Below, in pieces: positions 1-11,174 of a DNA stretch of 64,000 nucleotides; the stretch's first letter is position 1; each line of letters opens with the position of its first letter. The position numbers were made by a program, and so were the translations under genes. The DNA is from Dugong dugon. Lineage: Eukaryota > Chordata > Mammalia > Sirenia > Dugongidae. Under the pieces are notes generated by a model, which was given only the letters and a program-made list of their open reading frames with translations, did no database searches and was not told where the DNA came from. The DNA lies in the NCBI GenBank assembly GCA_030035585.1, contig CM057468.1, positions 60,012,145 through 60,076,144 of the forward strand. Reading direction: 5' to 3'.

Positions 1-1344
1 AAGTACAATGCTGTCAGTGATAGGATAATATCCATATGCCTACAAGGAAGACCAGTTATTATTCAGATTTACACACCAACCACTAAGGCCACAGAGGAAT
101 AAATTGAAGATTTTTACCAGCTTCTGCAGTCTGAAATTGATCGGACATGCAATCAGGATGCATTGATAATTACTGGTGATTGGAATGTGAAAGTTGGAAA
201 CAAAGTAGAAGGATTGGTAGTTGGAAAACATGGCCTTGGTGATAGAAATGATGCCAGAGATCTCATGACAGAATTTTTCGAGACCGACAACTTCTTCATT
301 GCAAATATCTTTTTTCACCAACATAAATGGTGACTATACACATGGATCTTGCCAGATGGAATACACAGAAATCAAATCAACTACATCTGTGGAAAGAGAC
401 TATGGAAAAGCTCAATATCATCAGTTTGAACAAGGCCAGGAGCTGACTGCAGAACACATCATCAATTGCTCACATGCAAGTTCAAGTTGAAACTGAAGAA
501 AATTAGAACAAGTCCATGAGAGCTAAAGTACAACCTTAAGTATATCTCACCTGAATTTAGAGACCATCTCAAGAATAGATTTAACGCATTGACAACTAAT
601 GACCAAAGACCAGACAAGTTGTGGAATGACATCAGGGTCATCATACATGAAGAAAGCAAGAGGTCATTAAAAAGACAGGAAAGAAAGAAAAGACCAAAAT
701 GGATGTCAGAAGAGACTCTCAAACTTGCTTGTGAAATTTGAGTAGCTAAAGCAAAAGGAAGAAATGATGAAGTAAAAGAAATGAACAGAAGATTTCAAAG
801 GGCGGCTTGAGAAGACAAAGTCAAGTATTATAATGACATGTGCAAGGAGCTGGAGATAGAAAACCAGAGGGGAAGAACACATTTGTCATTTCTCAAGCTG
901 AAAGAACTGAAGAAAAAATTCAAGCCTCGAGTTGCAATAGTGAAGGATTCTATGGGGAAAATATTAAACGACGCAGGAAGCATCTAAAGAAGATGGAAGA
1001 AATATGCAGAGTCATTATACCAAAAAGTATTGGTCGACATTCAACCATGTCAGGTGGTAGGACATGATCAGGAACCGATGGTACTGAAGGAAGAAGTCCA
1101 AACTGCACTGAAGGCATTGGCAAGAAACAAGGCTCCAGGAATTGACGGAATATCAATTGAGATGTTTCAGCAAACGGATGCAGGACTGAAAGTGCTCATT
1201 CAACTATGCCAAGAAATTTGGAAGACAGCTATCTAGCCAACAAACTGGAAGAGATCCATATTTATGCCTATTCCCAAGAAAGGTGATCCAACCTAATGCA
1301 GAAATTATTGAGCAATATCATTAATATCACACACAAGTAAAACT

Positions 1345-1659
1345 ATGCCGAAGGTCATTCAAAAGTGGCTGCAGCAGTATATTGACAGGGAACTGCCAGA
1401 AATTCAGGCTGGATTCAAAATTCAGGTTGGATTCAGAAGAGGACGTGGAACCAGGGATGTCATTGCTGATGTCAGATGGATCCTGGCTGGAAGCAGAGAA
1501 TACCAGAAAAATATTTGCCTGTGTTTTATTGACTATGCAAAGGCATTTGACTGTGCAGATTATAAAAAATTATGTATAACATTGCAAAGAATGGGAATTC
1601 CAGAACACTTAATTGTGTTCATGAGGAACCTGTACGTAGATCAAGAGGCAGCTGTTTGA
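1345..1659 (+). pseudogene. RTE reverse transcriptase fragment (fingers/palm)
   Basis: A 104-codon open stretch inside the RTE copy. It carries the RT region that in other copies reads LPGIQAGFRRGRGTRD, then RWILxxSREYQKNI..CFIDYAKAFDC, where the D of FIDYAKAFDC is the first catalytic aspartate block (motif A) of the RT palm. A 6-residue in-frame duplication (IQAGFK/IQVGFR) is present here and absent from the other copies. The frame stops at about 1659 before motif C, which sits in another frame at 1834-1845. It is a decayed relic and not a functional gene. Confidence 0.85.
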
Positions 1660-1851
1660 ACAGAACAAGGGGATACTACATGGTTCAAAGTCAGGAAGGA
1701 TGTGTATCAGGGTTGTATCCTTTCACCATACCTATTCAATCTGTATTCTGAGCAAATAATCTGAGAAGTTGTACTACTATACGAAGAAGAATGAAGCATC
1801 GGGATTGGAGGAAGACTCATTAAAAACCTGCGTTATGCAGATGACACAACC

Positions 1852-2118
1852 TTGCTTGCTGAAAGTGAAGAGGACTTTAAGCACTTACTGATGAAGATCA
1901 AAGACCACAGCCTTCAGTATGGATTACACCTTAACATAAAGAAAACAAAAATCCTAACAACTGGAACAGTAAGAAACATCATGATAAATGGAGAAAAGAT
2001 TGAAGTTGTCAAGGATTTCATTTTACTTGGATCCACAATCAACACCCACGGGAAGGAGCAGTCAAGAAATCAAAAGACACATTGCATTGGGCAAGTCTGC
2101 TGCAAGAGACCTCTTTAA
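1852..2118 (+). pseudogene. RTE reverse transcriptase fragment (thumb side, after YADD)
   Basis: An 88-codon open stretch directly downstream of the YADD box (1834-1845) of the same RTE copy. It reads through LAESEEDFKHLLMKIKDHS and LHLNIKKTKILTTG, the stretch that follows motif C in RTE/BovB reverse transcriptases. The same residues recur in the copies at 10962-11174, 42269-42661 and 58031-58468, which supports homology. The frame is lost around 2050-2118 through small indels. Confidence 0.85.
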
Positions 2119-2627
2119 AGTGTTGAAAAGCAAAGATGTCACCTTGAAGACTAAGGTGCGCCTGACCCAAGCCATGGTATTTTCAGTTGCATCATATGCA
2201 TGAGAAAGCTGGACAATGAATAAGGAAGACCAAAGAAGAATTGATGCCTTTGAATTGTGATGTTGGCAAAGAATATTGAATATACCATGGACTACCAAAA
2301 GAATGAACAAATCTGTCTTGGAAGAAGGACAACCAGAATGCTCCTTAGAAGCAAGGATGGCGAGACTACATCTTACATACTTTCGACATGTTATCGGGAG
2401 GGATTAGTCCCTGGAGAAGGACATCATGTTTGGTAAAGTAGAGGGTCAGTGAAAAGGTGGAAGACCCTCAACGAGATGGAATTACACAGTGGCTGCAACA
2501 ATGGGGTCAAGCATAACAATGATTGTGAGGATGGCGCAGGACCAGGCAGTGTTTTGTTCTGTAGTACCTAGAGTCGCTATGATTTGGAATCGACTTGATG
2601 GCACCTAACAACAACAACAACAACAAA

Positions 2628-3215
2628 GTTAAGTACATGTATAGTTAAATATATACATATAATATAGAAATATATATAGTTAAATTTAAAAAAAAAGAAA
2701 AACAAACCCATTGCAGTCGAGTCGATTCAGACTCATAGTGACCGTATAGGACAGAGTAGAACTGCCCCATAGGGTTTCCAGGGTGCGCCTGGTTGATTCA
2801 AACTGCCAAACTTTTGGTTAGTAGCCGTAGCTCTTAACCACTACACCACTAGTGTTTCCAATATTTAAATATATATAGTCAAATAGTTAAATATATGTAT
2901 TTAGATATTTAGACTTAGATATATATAGTTAACTATACATATAGTTAAATATATATAAATATAGTTAACTATACATATAGTTAAATATATAAATATAGTT
3001 AACTATACATATAGTTAAATATATAATTATAGTTAACTATACATATAGTTAAATATATATAAAGATAGTTAACTATACATATGTATGTATATAGTTAACT
3101 ATACATATAGTATGTATATATATGTTAACTATACATATAGCATGTATGTATTTAGCTATACGTATAATTAACTATATAGTTAAACTATATATAAATATAT
3201 ACAGTTAAATATACT
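2628..3215. repeat. AT-rich minisatellite, unit about 34-36 bp
   Basis: Almost pure A/T with scattered G/C. Units start with AGTTAACTATACAT at 2927, 2963, 2997, 3031, 3067 and 3093, giving spacings of 36, 34, 34, 36 and 26 bp, then degenerate copies to about 3190. Each unit contains the palindrome AGTTAACT. A minus-strand SINE (2703-2860) interrupts the left part of the tract. The tract abuts the AT-rich tail of the RTE copy at 2627. Confidence 0.9.
2703..2860 (-). mobile_element. Afrotherian-type SINE, antisense
   Basis: Reads as the reverse complement of the SINE consensus visible elsewhere in the window: GTCGATTCAGACTCATAGTG (tail), CCCCATAGGGTTTCCA (body), TTTTGGTTAGTAGCC and CTCTTAACCACT (tRNA-like head). 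It lacks the middle segment seen in longer copies. Inserted in the AT-rich tract. Confidence 0.9.
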
Positions 3216-5480
3216 GTTAGATCACGTGTTTAATCATGATATTATCTCCTATTGTCTTTTTTTTCTATTACTGAGAAATACGTGTGAAACTCTTGCACTA
3301 TGATTATAATATTTTTAACTTTTCTTGTGATTCTGTCAAGACTGACATTATGTATTTTGAGGCTATGCTATTAGATATCTACCCCTTCAAGATCACTATA
3401 GTTTCTTGATGGGTTCACATTAGAAAGTGTGAGATCCTTAACTTTCAAAGTGCAGGTCTTCCTCACTGACTTTCAAATTCCCTTCTTCCTTTATTCAAAT
3501 TGTATTTACTTTGTCAAAAAAAAAGTTTCTTGTTGTTTCATATATGCATGGACAGTCACTGTCTGTTCTTTCATATGAAGGCTCTTATTCTTTATAGAAG
3601 CTATGATGACGGACCACATGCCTCTCACCCTCTCATCCCCCTTTCTCCAGGGCCAGAAGGAATTCAGACTGCTTATTTTTATACTTACTGAGATCCTGGG
3701 GAAAAAGGTAAAGAAGAGTTTATAAAACCTGGACAAAAGAAGGATGTAACTTTTTCAGTTCTCCCAAGGGCTGAATCTCGGCTGAAATAACTGACAGTTT
3801 TTGGACATACAGAAGGAAATGATGAGTTGGGCTAAATGTCCAGATGTGTGTTCACCAGATGTATCAGGTTACATTATAAAAGACAAGGAATGTAATTCTT
3901 GTATCTTTAGAGAGGAAGTTGTAAATACTAAACTCATAATTCAGCTATCTACTGTAATCTGATTTTTTAAAAAATATTTATAGAAATAAGTACTTTTTCA
4001 TCTCTTTAAATCATTTGCTGGTGCTTTAAAAAATTTTTATATATGCAAAACCAGTTCAACAAAGATCATTGATAGAAGTATAACAAATGGAGATTTAGAG
4101 TGTGATAATTCTTGTTTTTTCTTCTTTAATATATGACTGAACATTTTTTTATACATTTATTTTACCCTAAAGTGGAGATAGATTTAAAAAAAAATCTTTA
4201 CTTATCTATACTTGAGCTGTTCTTGCTCTTCCTTCTTACATAATACTGTATAACACTGACAGCCTCGTAAATGAACGCTAAGGAAAACTACTAAAGAAAA
4301 ATAGCAAAATGACAGCATTGCTTCTAAACCCTGCAATGTCATCCTTCAGCAGCATAGCATATTTCTCAATTCTCTTATCAATGAATATGACTGGTGTCTT
4401 AAAATATAGAGGAATGAAACTGGAGTCTTTTGTATTTGAGGAAGCTATTGTAGAACTACATATGAATGGTCCAGTTTGGGCAGATTGTGTCCTCATTCAA
4501 ATATTCATTCATATACAACAAAATATTCTTTTTGTTCTACATGATATCCGTGCCTTGCATGCTTCTTAGAAGCCAAAACATACATTCATGGGAATGACAA
4601 CAAAGTACATCCTAATTCCAGGGATTTTAAAGGGCTCTGGGATTTGAAGTTGACACTTCTTTGGCTGAGCTCCAGCACACAACTGAACAAGGGAGAAGAA
4701 GAAAGGAGCCATTAGGGTTCTGCATTTCCCTGAAGCTCACGTAGTTCTGGAGAGAAAAATGATGTTCAAAGTAAAAACATGATAACTTACTAAGAAAATA
4801 GGAAGTTACTCCAAAATTAGTTAGGTAGGAGGCCTTTAATAAAGAGACATTTGTCGGTGGGAAACTCACCAGAGAGTTAGAGCAGGGTGAAGCCTTGTCC
4901 TAATCTCAGGAGCAGAAGCAGACACAAAGTGATTCCTCAGACTAATGGCGTAACTTTAAAAGCCACAGTGTTTCCTTTTTGTCTTTTGTAAATGGGAGAA
5001 GCCACTTCACTAGAGCTTTACTTCCTCCTGTGGCTAAGGGACAGATGGTGGGTAGAAGAAGTGGGTGGATAAAATGCAGAAAGGGGAATCCAACTGTGGA
5101 TAAGGTGTGAAGCACTGTGGAGCTCATCGACTGTCTTTCCTCTCCCAGAGCATCCTCCCAGTCCTAACATAGATGTTGTTTCTCTTCTTCCTTCGTTTGT
5201 GTGTGAGTGTGGAGATGAGTGTGTGTGTGGTGGTGGTGGGGCTGGGGGGAGAGGTAGAGTTGCCAAAAAGTTAACCTGTCTCTGGAAAGGTCTCTACACT
5301 TCAACCAGTAACTCTAAAGGTCTTAAGGGAGTGATGTTGAACAGAAGGGCTGATTGACTTACCTGGCAAAATACGCCACTAGAATTTCTTTCTTTTCTTC
5401 CCTCACTGACATTAAATAGTTATGTATGTTGTATATGTTCCTAAAAGTTTTTTGAATTAATATTCTATTAATTAATTTAG
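3216..5480. other. Unique AT-rich sequence, no gene seen
   Basis: No recognisable repeat or exon. The longest open frames (up to 86 codons, near 4309-4569) have overlapping frames on the opposite strand and no domain I recognise. A short GT-rich simple tract lies at about 5200-5245. Confidence 0.5.
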
Positions 5481-5523
5481 GGCCACTGTGAGTTGGAATC
5501 AACTCGACGGCAACAGGTTTGTT
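5481..5523 (+). mobile_element. SINE 3'-end fragment
   Basis: Only the tail is present: CACTGTGAGTTGGAATCAAC followed by TCGACGGCAACAGGTTT, matching the last 40 or so bases of the plus-strand SINEs at 50482 and 56307. Confidence 0.8.
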
Positions 5524-7128
5524 TTTAAATTCTACTGCTTTGTATTTACATTTTGTCTTTCTATAAGGATTAAAATAATAAATTCCTTTATGAAAGTTAG
5601 TCTTGAAAAAGATATAATTGTTTTGCAGATGAGATAGTTGAAATCTAATACTTTACATTTGTTTTTAAAACACTTTAAGGAATGGTAATTTTATTTCAAT
5701 GAAAAAATGATGGATGCTGTACACTTTTGCTTCTGAATACCTGGCCAAGAGAAACAGGGTAAGTAGGTTTGGTGAGCCAGGAGTTCATGAGTTCTACTTT
5801 GGGCAAGTTAAAGTGGAAATGTCATCTTAGTGGAAATGTCATGGAGGAAGTTGGGTATAAGACTAGAGCATCAGAGGAGAGATCCAGACTGGAGATATAA
5901 ATAGGAGCATCTTTAGCATTCCAAGGATATTTAAAGTTATGAGAGAGATTGAAATCCAAAGCAGTGAGGATGGAGAGCGAAGACACTCCAAAAGCTGTGC
6001 CCTTTGATATTTTAGTGTTTAGTGTTGGGGGTACTAGGAAAGCCAACAAATTAGTCTGAGGAGGTAGAACAGACATCATGGGAAGATGGTGGTCTGGGGT
6101 CCTGAAAGGGAGTGAAGAAAGCATTTCAAGGAGTAGGGACTGATCAACTTTGTTAATAGTTCTGAGTTTTCTGCTTCAGGAATGATATGCCAAAATACTT
6201 AGGCCAACTTCCTTTGTGAGGGCACTCAGACTGTTGAATGAAATATAAAAACAATCTTAAAAGCTTTGTAGAGAAGTCTAAATAGTGAGAAATCACCAAC
6301 CAAGTTTTGACGACAGTAAGAACACAGAAAATTAATTTAGCACTCCAATCCACTTTTATTGTGTGGGCATCTGGAAATCCTGCAGAAACAGCTGTAAAAC
6401 TGAGTGGTGGTTTTGGTTGTCGTAGGTGAAGAATTAGAAGTGCAGAGTCTGCCCAAGAAGGGGATTCTATCTATTATGTTGAGACTTCAAAAAGTAAGGA
6501 TTAAACAGATATAAATCTACCCCCTCATGCACACTCCTACCAGAATGTGGGAAGAATTGCCTTGATGCTGGGGAAATAGAGGAAATAAAAAAAGACAAAC
6601 AAAACTAGTCCCTGAGAGTTTGTAAATCAGACACCAGTCCAAACAGGTCATTGCAGCCAGAATGTACAGTATTGAGTTTATCCAAGATGTTTCAAACCAT
6701 GAATGTAGCTTAAAGTGATGAGCCAGATATCTGACAAAAACTAAAGCAAATGCCCTCTGGAAAAAGAGTTATGTTTATCTGTTTCTGTTCTTTAAGGAAC
6801 AATCCCAAATGTTTTTTCTTACAAGAACAATTACCAGCACAAATAAAAGAAAATCAGGTATACAAGAAAACATACAACCGTGTTTGACAACCGGCAGAAA
6901 CAACAGGCAAACGAAACTCACTGAGGAGATTTCAGACACCAACAGTATCAGATGCAGATTATTAAAAAAAAAAAAAAGAAAGAAAAAACTATGCTTAATA
7001 AATTAAAAAAAAAGTCTTACAGATAAGTAGATGGATTAGGAAAATAATTTAAAGTGACATTGAATGTTTGCAAAATAAATAGAATTTCTAGAAATGAAAA
7101 GACAAAAACAAAAATTAAAAACTCAGTG
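5524..7128. other. Mostly unique sequence, no gene seen
   Basis: No coding or RNA gene recognised. The stretch 5830-6100 (GAGATATAAATAGGAGC.., TTTAAAGTTATGAGAGAG..) resembles a common old mammalian interspersed repeat, but I cannot assign the family. An A-run lies at 6961-6973. Confidence 0.4.
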
Positions 7129-7140
7129 CTTAGATCAGAT

Positions 7141-7330
7141 AGCCCATTACTGTTAAAGTGGATTCTGACTTACAGCAACCCAGAAGGACAGAGCAGAGCT
7201 GCCCCATAGGGTTTCCAAGACGGTAAATCTTTACAGAGCGGAACTGCCACATCTTTCAGCTGCTGGTGGGTTTGAACCACCGACTTTTCGGTTAGCAGCC
7301 AAATGCTTAACCACTGAGCAACCAGGGCTC
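7141..7330 (-). mobile_element. Afrotherian-type SINE, antisense, with TSD
   Basis: Full-size copy (about 190 bp) with tail (GATTCTGACTTACAGCAACC), body (CCCCATAGGGTTTCC), middle segment (GTAAATCTTTACAGAGCGGA) and tRNA-like head (GGTTAGCAGCCAAATGCTTA). It is flanked by an imperfect duplication: CTTAGATCAGAT at 7129-7140 and CTTAGATTTGAT at 7331-7342 (10 of 12 identical). Confidence 0.93.
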
Positions 7331-7342
7331 CTTAGATTTGAT

Positions 7343-8074
7343 AACAGATTACATAAATCAGAAAAGAAAGTTACTCAATCATACATCAGAAGAAGATATG
7401 CAGAATGTAGCATAGAGAAACAAAAGAATGGAAAATACGGAAGAAAGTATAACATATATAAAGAATAGAGTGAAGTCTCATGTATGTTGAATAGTACGAT
7501 TCTTCTAAGACTTCACAATCCCTAGAGCCAATCCTGATAGTACTCCAAAAATTTCTAAATAAGTGAAAACATTGTTGAAATAAAAAAGTCTTAGAAAACA
7601 CTGCTTGAGAACACTGGCCTATTAAAGTAACTAATGGTCAATTTTCTGAGTGACAATATTTGGGAAGCTCAAAATAGCCAATCCTATTAAATACATAGAC
7701 AAATCTTTTGTAGCCTGTTTCTGAGTTGAAAAAAAAATCAAACTTCAACATCTGTGATTTATAATGACAGAGATTAATGTTATTTGCTACTTTCATTTTA
7801 GAAGACAACACAAACCAGTTGCCATCAATTTAACTCAGACTAATGGTGACCCCATATGTAAATTCAAAGAGCGTTAACCACACAGACCTTCTGGGTTGTT
7901 GCCACAACTGGATGAGTGATACAACCTGCTGCAAAATAAGTTATATACAACTTACTGAAATTATTTTGTTTGTTCATTTTCTTTTCTTAATCAGTATTAT
8001 TTGTTTGCCTTTAAGTAAGTTACTTCATCTTTCAGAGCCTCCCTTTCCTTTTCTGAAAATTAAAAATAATACTA
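7343..8074. other. Unique sequence with one weak SINE fragment
   Basis: No gene recognised. Positions 7812-7872 (AACCAGTTGCCATCAATTT.., ACTAATGGTGACCCCATATG) look like the tail of an antisense SINE of the second type, truncated after about 60 bp. The 81-codon frame at 7843-8088 runs across this fragment and is not a gene. Confidence 0.5.
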
Positions 8075-8255
8075 CCAGTTGCCATTGAGTTGATTTTGAT
8101 TCAAGGTGGTCCCACGTATGGCAGAACAGAACTGTGCTCCATCAGGTTTTCAATCGTTGATTTTTTGAAAGTAAAATGCCAGGTCTTTCTTCTGAGGTGC
8201 CTATGGGTGGACTCAAACTACCAACACTTCGTTTAGCAACCAAGTACATTAATCC
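8075..8255 (-). mobile_element. SINE, second (longer) subtype, antisense
   Basis: Matches the subtype also seen at 17481 and 44392: CCAGTTGCCATTGAGTTG.., AGAACTGTGCTCCATCAGG, GATTTTTTGAAAGTAAAA, CCAGGTCTTTCTTCTGAGG, GGGTGGACTCAAACTACC and GTTTAGCAACC. Diverged, so probably an old insertion. Confidence 0.88.
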
Positions 8256-9164
8256 TACCTTACTGAATTGTTATGAGGCTCAGATGAGGTAATTTGTGCC
8301 AGATTACTAATGACAATCATATGTAGTAGTTACAGGCAGAGCTGCTGAAGATCCCTCATAAGCAAGGTAGGCATGACAATTTTTAGTGTTACTGATTAAA
8401 TTTCTTTGTATTATTTATCTATGTCCTTAAAAGGAGCTAAATTATCTAGCAAATGCTACCTAGATTTAATTGCATTTGCCTGAATGGAATATATTAAGGT
8501 ACGTTTTTCTAAGTCAAATTTGTATATTTTATTATTTATGTGACTCAAAGAAACAGAAATATACAAAAATATTGATAATTTGTGTTTTCTCGCTTACTAT
8601 TGGTTTTTTTTTTTTTGCATTAAATCAAACCTAGTATGACTGCGAGATAAGACGTGCAGAGAATATGCTGTTGTGTAGGATGTTCACAGGCTAAGTCATG
8701 TTGACGTCCATGTTGGTGAGCTTTCCTTGGGGGCTGTATCTCTTCCCTGTGGCATGGGTCAATCTTGTTGCTGTATAATCTCCTCACCCATTTTTAGTTC
8801 CCTACATATATTTATTACCTACTTCCTAGCAAGACATGTTAAGAAGATGAAAGAGAGTTTTTATTGCAAGGAGCAGCTGCCCCATACAAATGCATTTAAA
8901 TAGTTCCATTGTTTATAAAAAATAAACCACCATAGTCTCTTATCTTCCAAAGAAAAGAGGAAGTTACCTTAAAGATGGCAACATGCATCCTTGATTTTTA
9001 CAGTTCCAGACAATACAAGAATAGCATAGTAACTCTACCATCTCTCCCCCCAACTTTTGTACAAATTTTGTCAGGTATTCTATTTCTACATGTATTTCAA
9101 ACCTCACAAGACAATTATTATTACTAATTTATCGCTTAGTTGCCTTTTCCAGGGACCTTTATTT
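8256..9164. other. Unique sequence, possible MITE trace
   Basis: No gene recognised. Around 8345-8375 the sequence CATAAGCAAGGTAGGCA closely resembles the terminal repeat of the hairpin element at 21838-22030 (TAATAAGCAAGGTAAGCA), which may be a degraded relative. A T-run lies at about 8606-8617. Confidence 0.4.
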
Positions 9165-9310
9165 TTTCCTACATTATTGTGTAGGATAATTTTTCTTCCT
9201 GAAAACCCTCATTAGTATTACCTTTAGCACAGATCTGCAGTGGTGAATTCTCTCTGCTTTTGTTTGTTTGAAAATATCTTTAGTTCACTTCGAAGTTTTA
9301 TTATTGTATT
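9165..9310 (-). mobile_element. Old L1 fragment, antisense
   Basis: The stretch GTGGTGAATTCTCTCTGC, TTTTGTTTGTTTGAAAAT and ATCTTTAGTTCACTTC resembles the antisense of a mammalian L1 3' region. Recognised by eye only; boundaries are approximate. Confidence 0.5.
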
Positions 9311-9589
9311 TTTTAAAAAAGTTAAGACAGATAGGCACAGAAGGACCATCATCCATCCAGCCATCACCCTGTGACTTATCCTGCCCCTTAGAAACCCACA
9401 TCCACACCACCAAAATTACTGTGAAACAAAACTCAGACTGACGTAATTATCAGTGCAATCATTTCATCTGTGGACTTTAGTAAAATATGTAAAGAATAAG
9501 CTCTTCTTTTTCTTCTTCTACTTATTCACCTGAACATTGTAATGCTCATAAAACAACTCAGTAGAGTTGCTTCATGTCAACTATTGTGG

Positions 9590-10020
9590 TCAAAATTCCC
9601 ATTGTCACATAAATGTCATAATTATTTTTACAGTTGAGTTTTTTGATGAGGAGGTAACGACGTTCTTACATTGCTATTGTTACTTTGTTAGATTTCTTTT
9701 ACACCATACATTCCATTTCCATATCATTTTTTTCCTTGCAATTTATTTGTTGAAGGGGCTATACCCACCACAAAACAGACACACCTATCTGGGTTTTGCT
9801 CATTGTACCCCTGTGGTACAGCTTAACTTATTCTTCTGTTCTAGGTAATTCTTATGAATTGTTGGTATGGTATGTAGAGGCTTGGTAAGATTAAAGTTTG
9901 ATTTTGGGGACAAGATTACTTCATAGGTGCTGGTGTTTTCTGTCATTCGGAGGTAGTCCTGTCTTGTTTTCTCTCTTTTTGTGAGATTAGCACTGATATA
10001 CATGCCAATAATCCTTATGT
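9590..10020 (-). mobile_element. Old L1 (L1M-like) 3'UTR, antisense
   Basis: Contains ACAGTTGAGTTTTTTGATGA, AGGCTTGGTAAGATTAAAG, CAAGATTACTTCATAGGTGC and TCATTCGGAGGTAGTCCTG, the order expected for the antisense of an L1M-type 3'UTR. The two short open frames here (9567-9848 and 9800-10003) are by-products of this repeat. Confidence 0.55.
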
Positions 10021-10248
10021 CAGGAGTCCCTATTGTTGTTGGGTGCTGTTGAGTCTGTTCTGACTCATAGCGACCTTACCTTACATACAAATGGAAATGA
10101 AACACTGCCTGATACTGAGCCATCCAAACAATAATTGTTATGCTTGAGCCCATTATTGCAGCCATTGTGTCAGTCCATCTCCTTAAGGGTCTTCTTCTTT
10201 TTCACTGACCCTCTGCTTTACCAAGTATGATGTCTTTCTCCAGGGACT

Positions 10249-10968
10249 GAACCATCTCCCATGTCTATTCAACCAGCTCCTAACCCTCTCTGCCTTCCCA
10301 TCTCACCTCTGGACAGAAGCTGCCCATTTAGGCTCTTGTATCTACTTGAGCTAAGAGACACACTCCTCGTGAGTATCACTTTATGTCCCACAGTCCAGTC
10401 CAATCCCTGTCTGAAGAGTTGGCCTCGGAAATTGTTTTAGTTCTGGGCTGATAGAGAATCCAGGGGCCATGCTTTCTGGGGTTCCTCCAGTCTCAGTCAG
10501 ACCGTTAAGTCTGGTCTTCTTACTAGAATTTGAGTTCTGCACCCCACCTTTCTCCTGCTCCATCCAGGACTCTCTGTTGGATTCCCTGTCAGGGCGGTCA
10601 TTGGTGGTAGCCAGGCACCATCTAGTTCTTCTGGTCTCAGGCTGATGAAGTCTCTGGTTTATGTGGCCCTTTCTGTCTCTTGGGCTAATACTTTCCTTGT
10701 GTCTTTGGTGTTCTTCATTCTCCTTTACTCCAGGTGGCTGGGACCAATCGACGCATAGACGCCACTCACCAAAGTAGGATGCAGAACGTTTGCTTAATAA
10801 ACTTTGTTATGCCAATTGACCTAGATGTCCCCTAAAAACATGGTCCCCAGACCCTCCTCCCTGCTACTCTCTCAAAGTGTTTGATTATATTCAAGAAACT
10901 TCTTAGCTTTGGTTTAGTCCAGTTGTGCTGACTTCTCCTGTAGTGTGTGCTGTCCTTCCCTTCACCTA
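10249..10968 (-). mobile_element. L1 3'UTR-type repeat inside the RTE, antisense
   Basis: Same repeat as at 37516-38575 and 39935-40878, in reverse. Shared landmarks include CCATCTAGTTCTTCTGGTCT, GCCACTCACCAAAGTAGGAT and TATGCCAATTGACCTAGATG. Its 3' terminus and poly(A) are missing: the sequence stops at about the GTTGAATAGACATGGGAGA position (read in sense). So the L1 insertion was later cut by a deletion that also removed RTE sequence. Confidence 0.82.
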
Positions 10969-11174
10969 AGATATTGTTTGGTTTCTTGACTGCTGCTTTC
11001 ATGGGCTCTGATTGTGGATGCAAGTAAAATGAAATCCTTGACAACTTTGATATTTTCTCTGTTTATCATAACGTTGCTTATTGGTACAGTTCTGAGGATT
11101 TTTGTTTTCTTTATGTTGATATACAATCCATACTGAAGGCTGTAGTCTTTGATCTTCATCAGTAAGTGCTTCAA
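10962..11174 (-). pseudogene. RTE reverse transcriptase fragment (post-YADD)
   Basis: A 70-codon open stretch of the RTE at 10034-13666. It reads KHLLMKIKDYSLQYGL, NIKKTKIL and VVKDFILL, colinear with 1852-2118 and 58031-58468. The frame runs into the L1 junction at its C-terminal end, so it is truncated. Confidence 0.85.

Larger units (their letters stand above)
1..2627 (+). mobile_element. RTE/BovB-class LINE, 5' end outside window, dead copy
   Basis: Non-LTR retrotransposon of the RTE clade. It opens inside the AP-like endonuclease domain (ITGDWN motif near 169-186), continues through the linker and reverse transcriptase (KNKAPGIDG near 1120-1150; catalytic YADD at 1834-1845), then the C-terminal region. 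It ends in the RTE 3' signature (GGAATCGACTTGATGGCACC) and a short (AAC)n tail at about 2605-2627. Compared with the full-length copy at 57559-60784, roughly 0.6 kb of 5' sequence lies off the window. In-frame stops and frameshifts break the reading frame many times (for example after 1230 and 1659), so it cannot make an intact protein. An 18-bp in-frame tandem duplication sits at about 1400-1435. Confidence 0.93.

Noticed and set aside
2927-3190. CRISPR-like array
   Set aside because: Units are nearly contiguous and AT-only with no unique spacers, in a mammalian context; it is a minisatellite.
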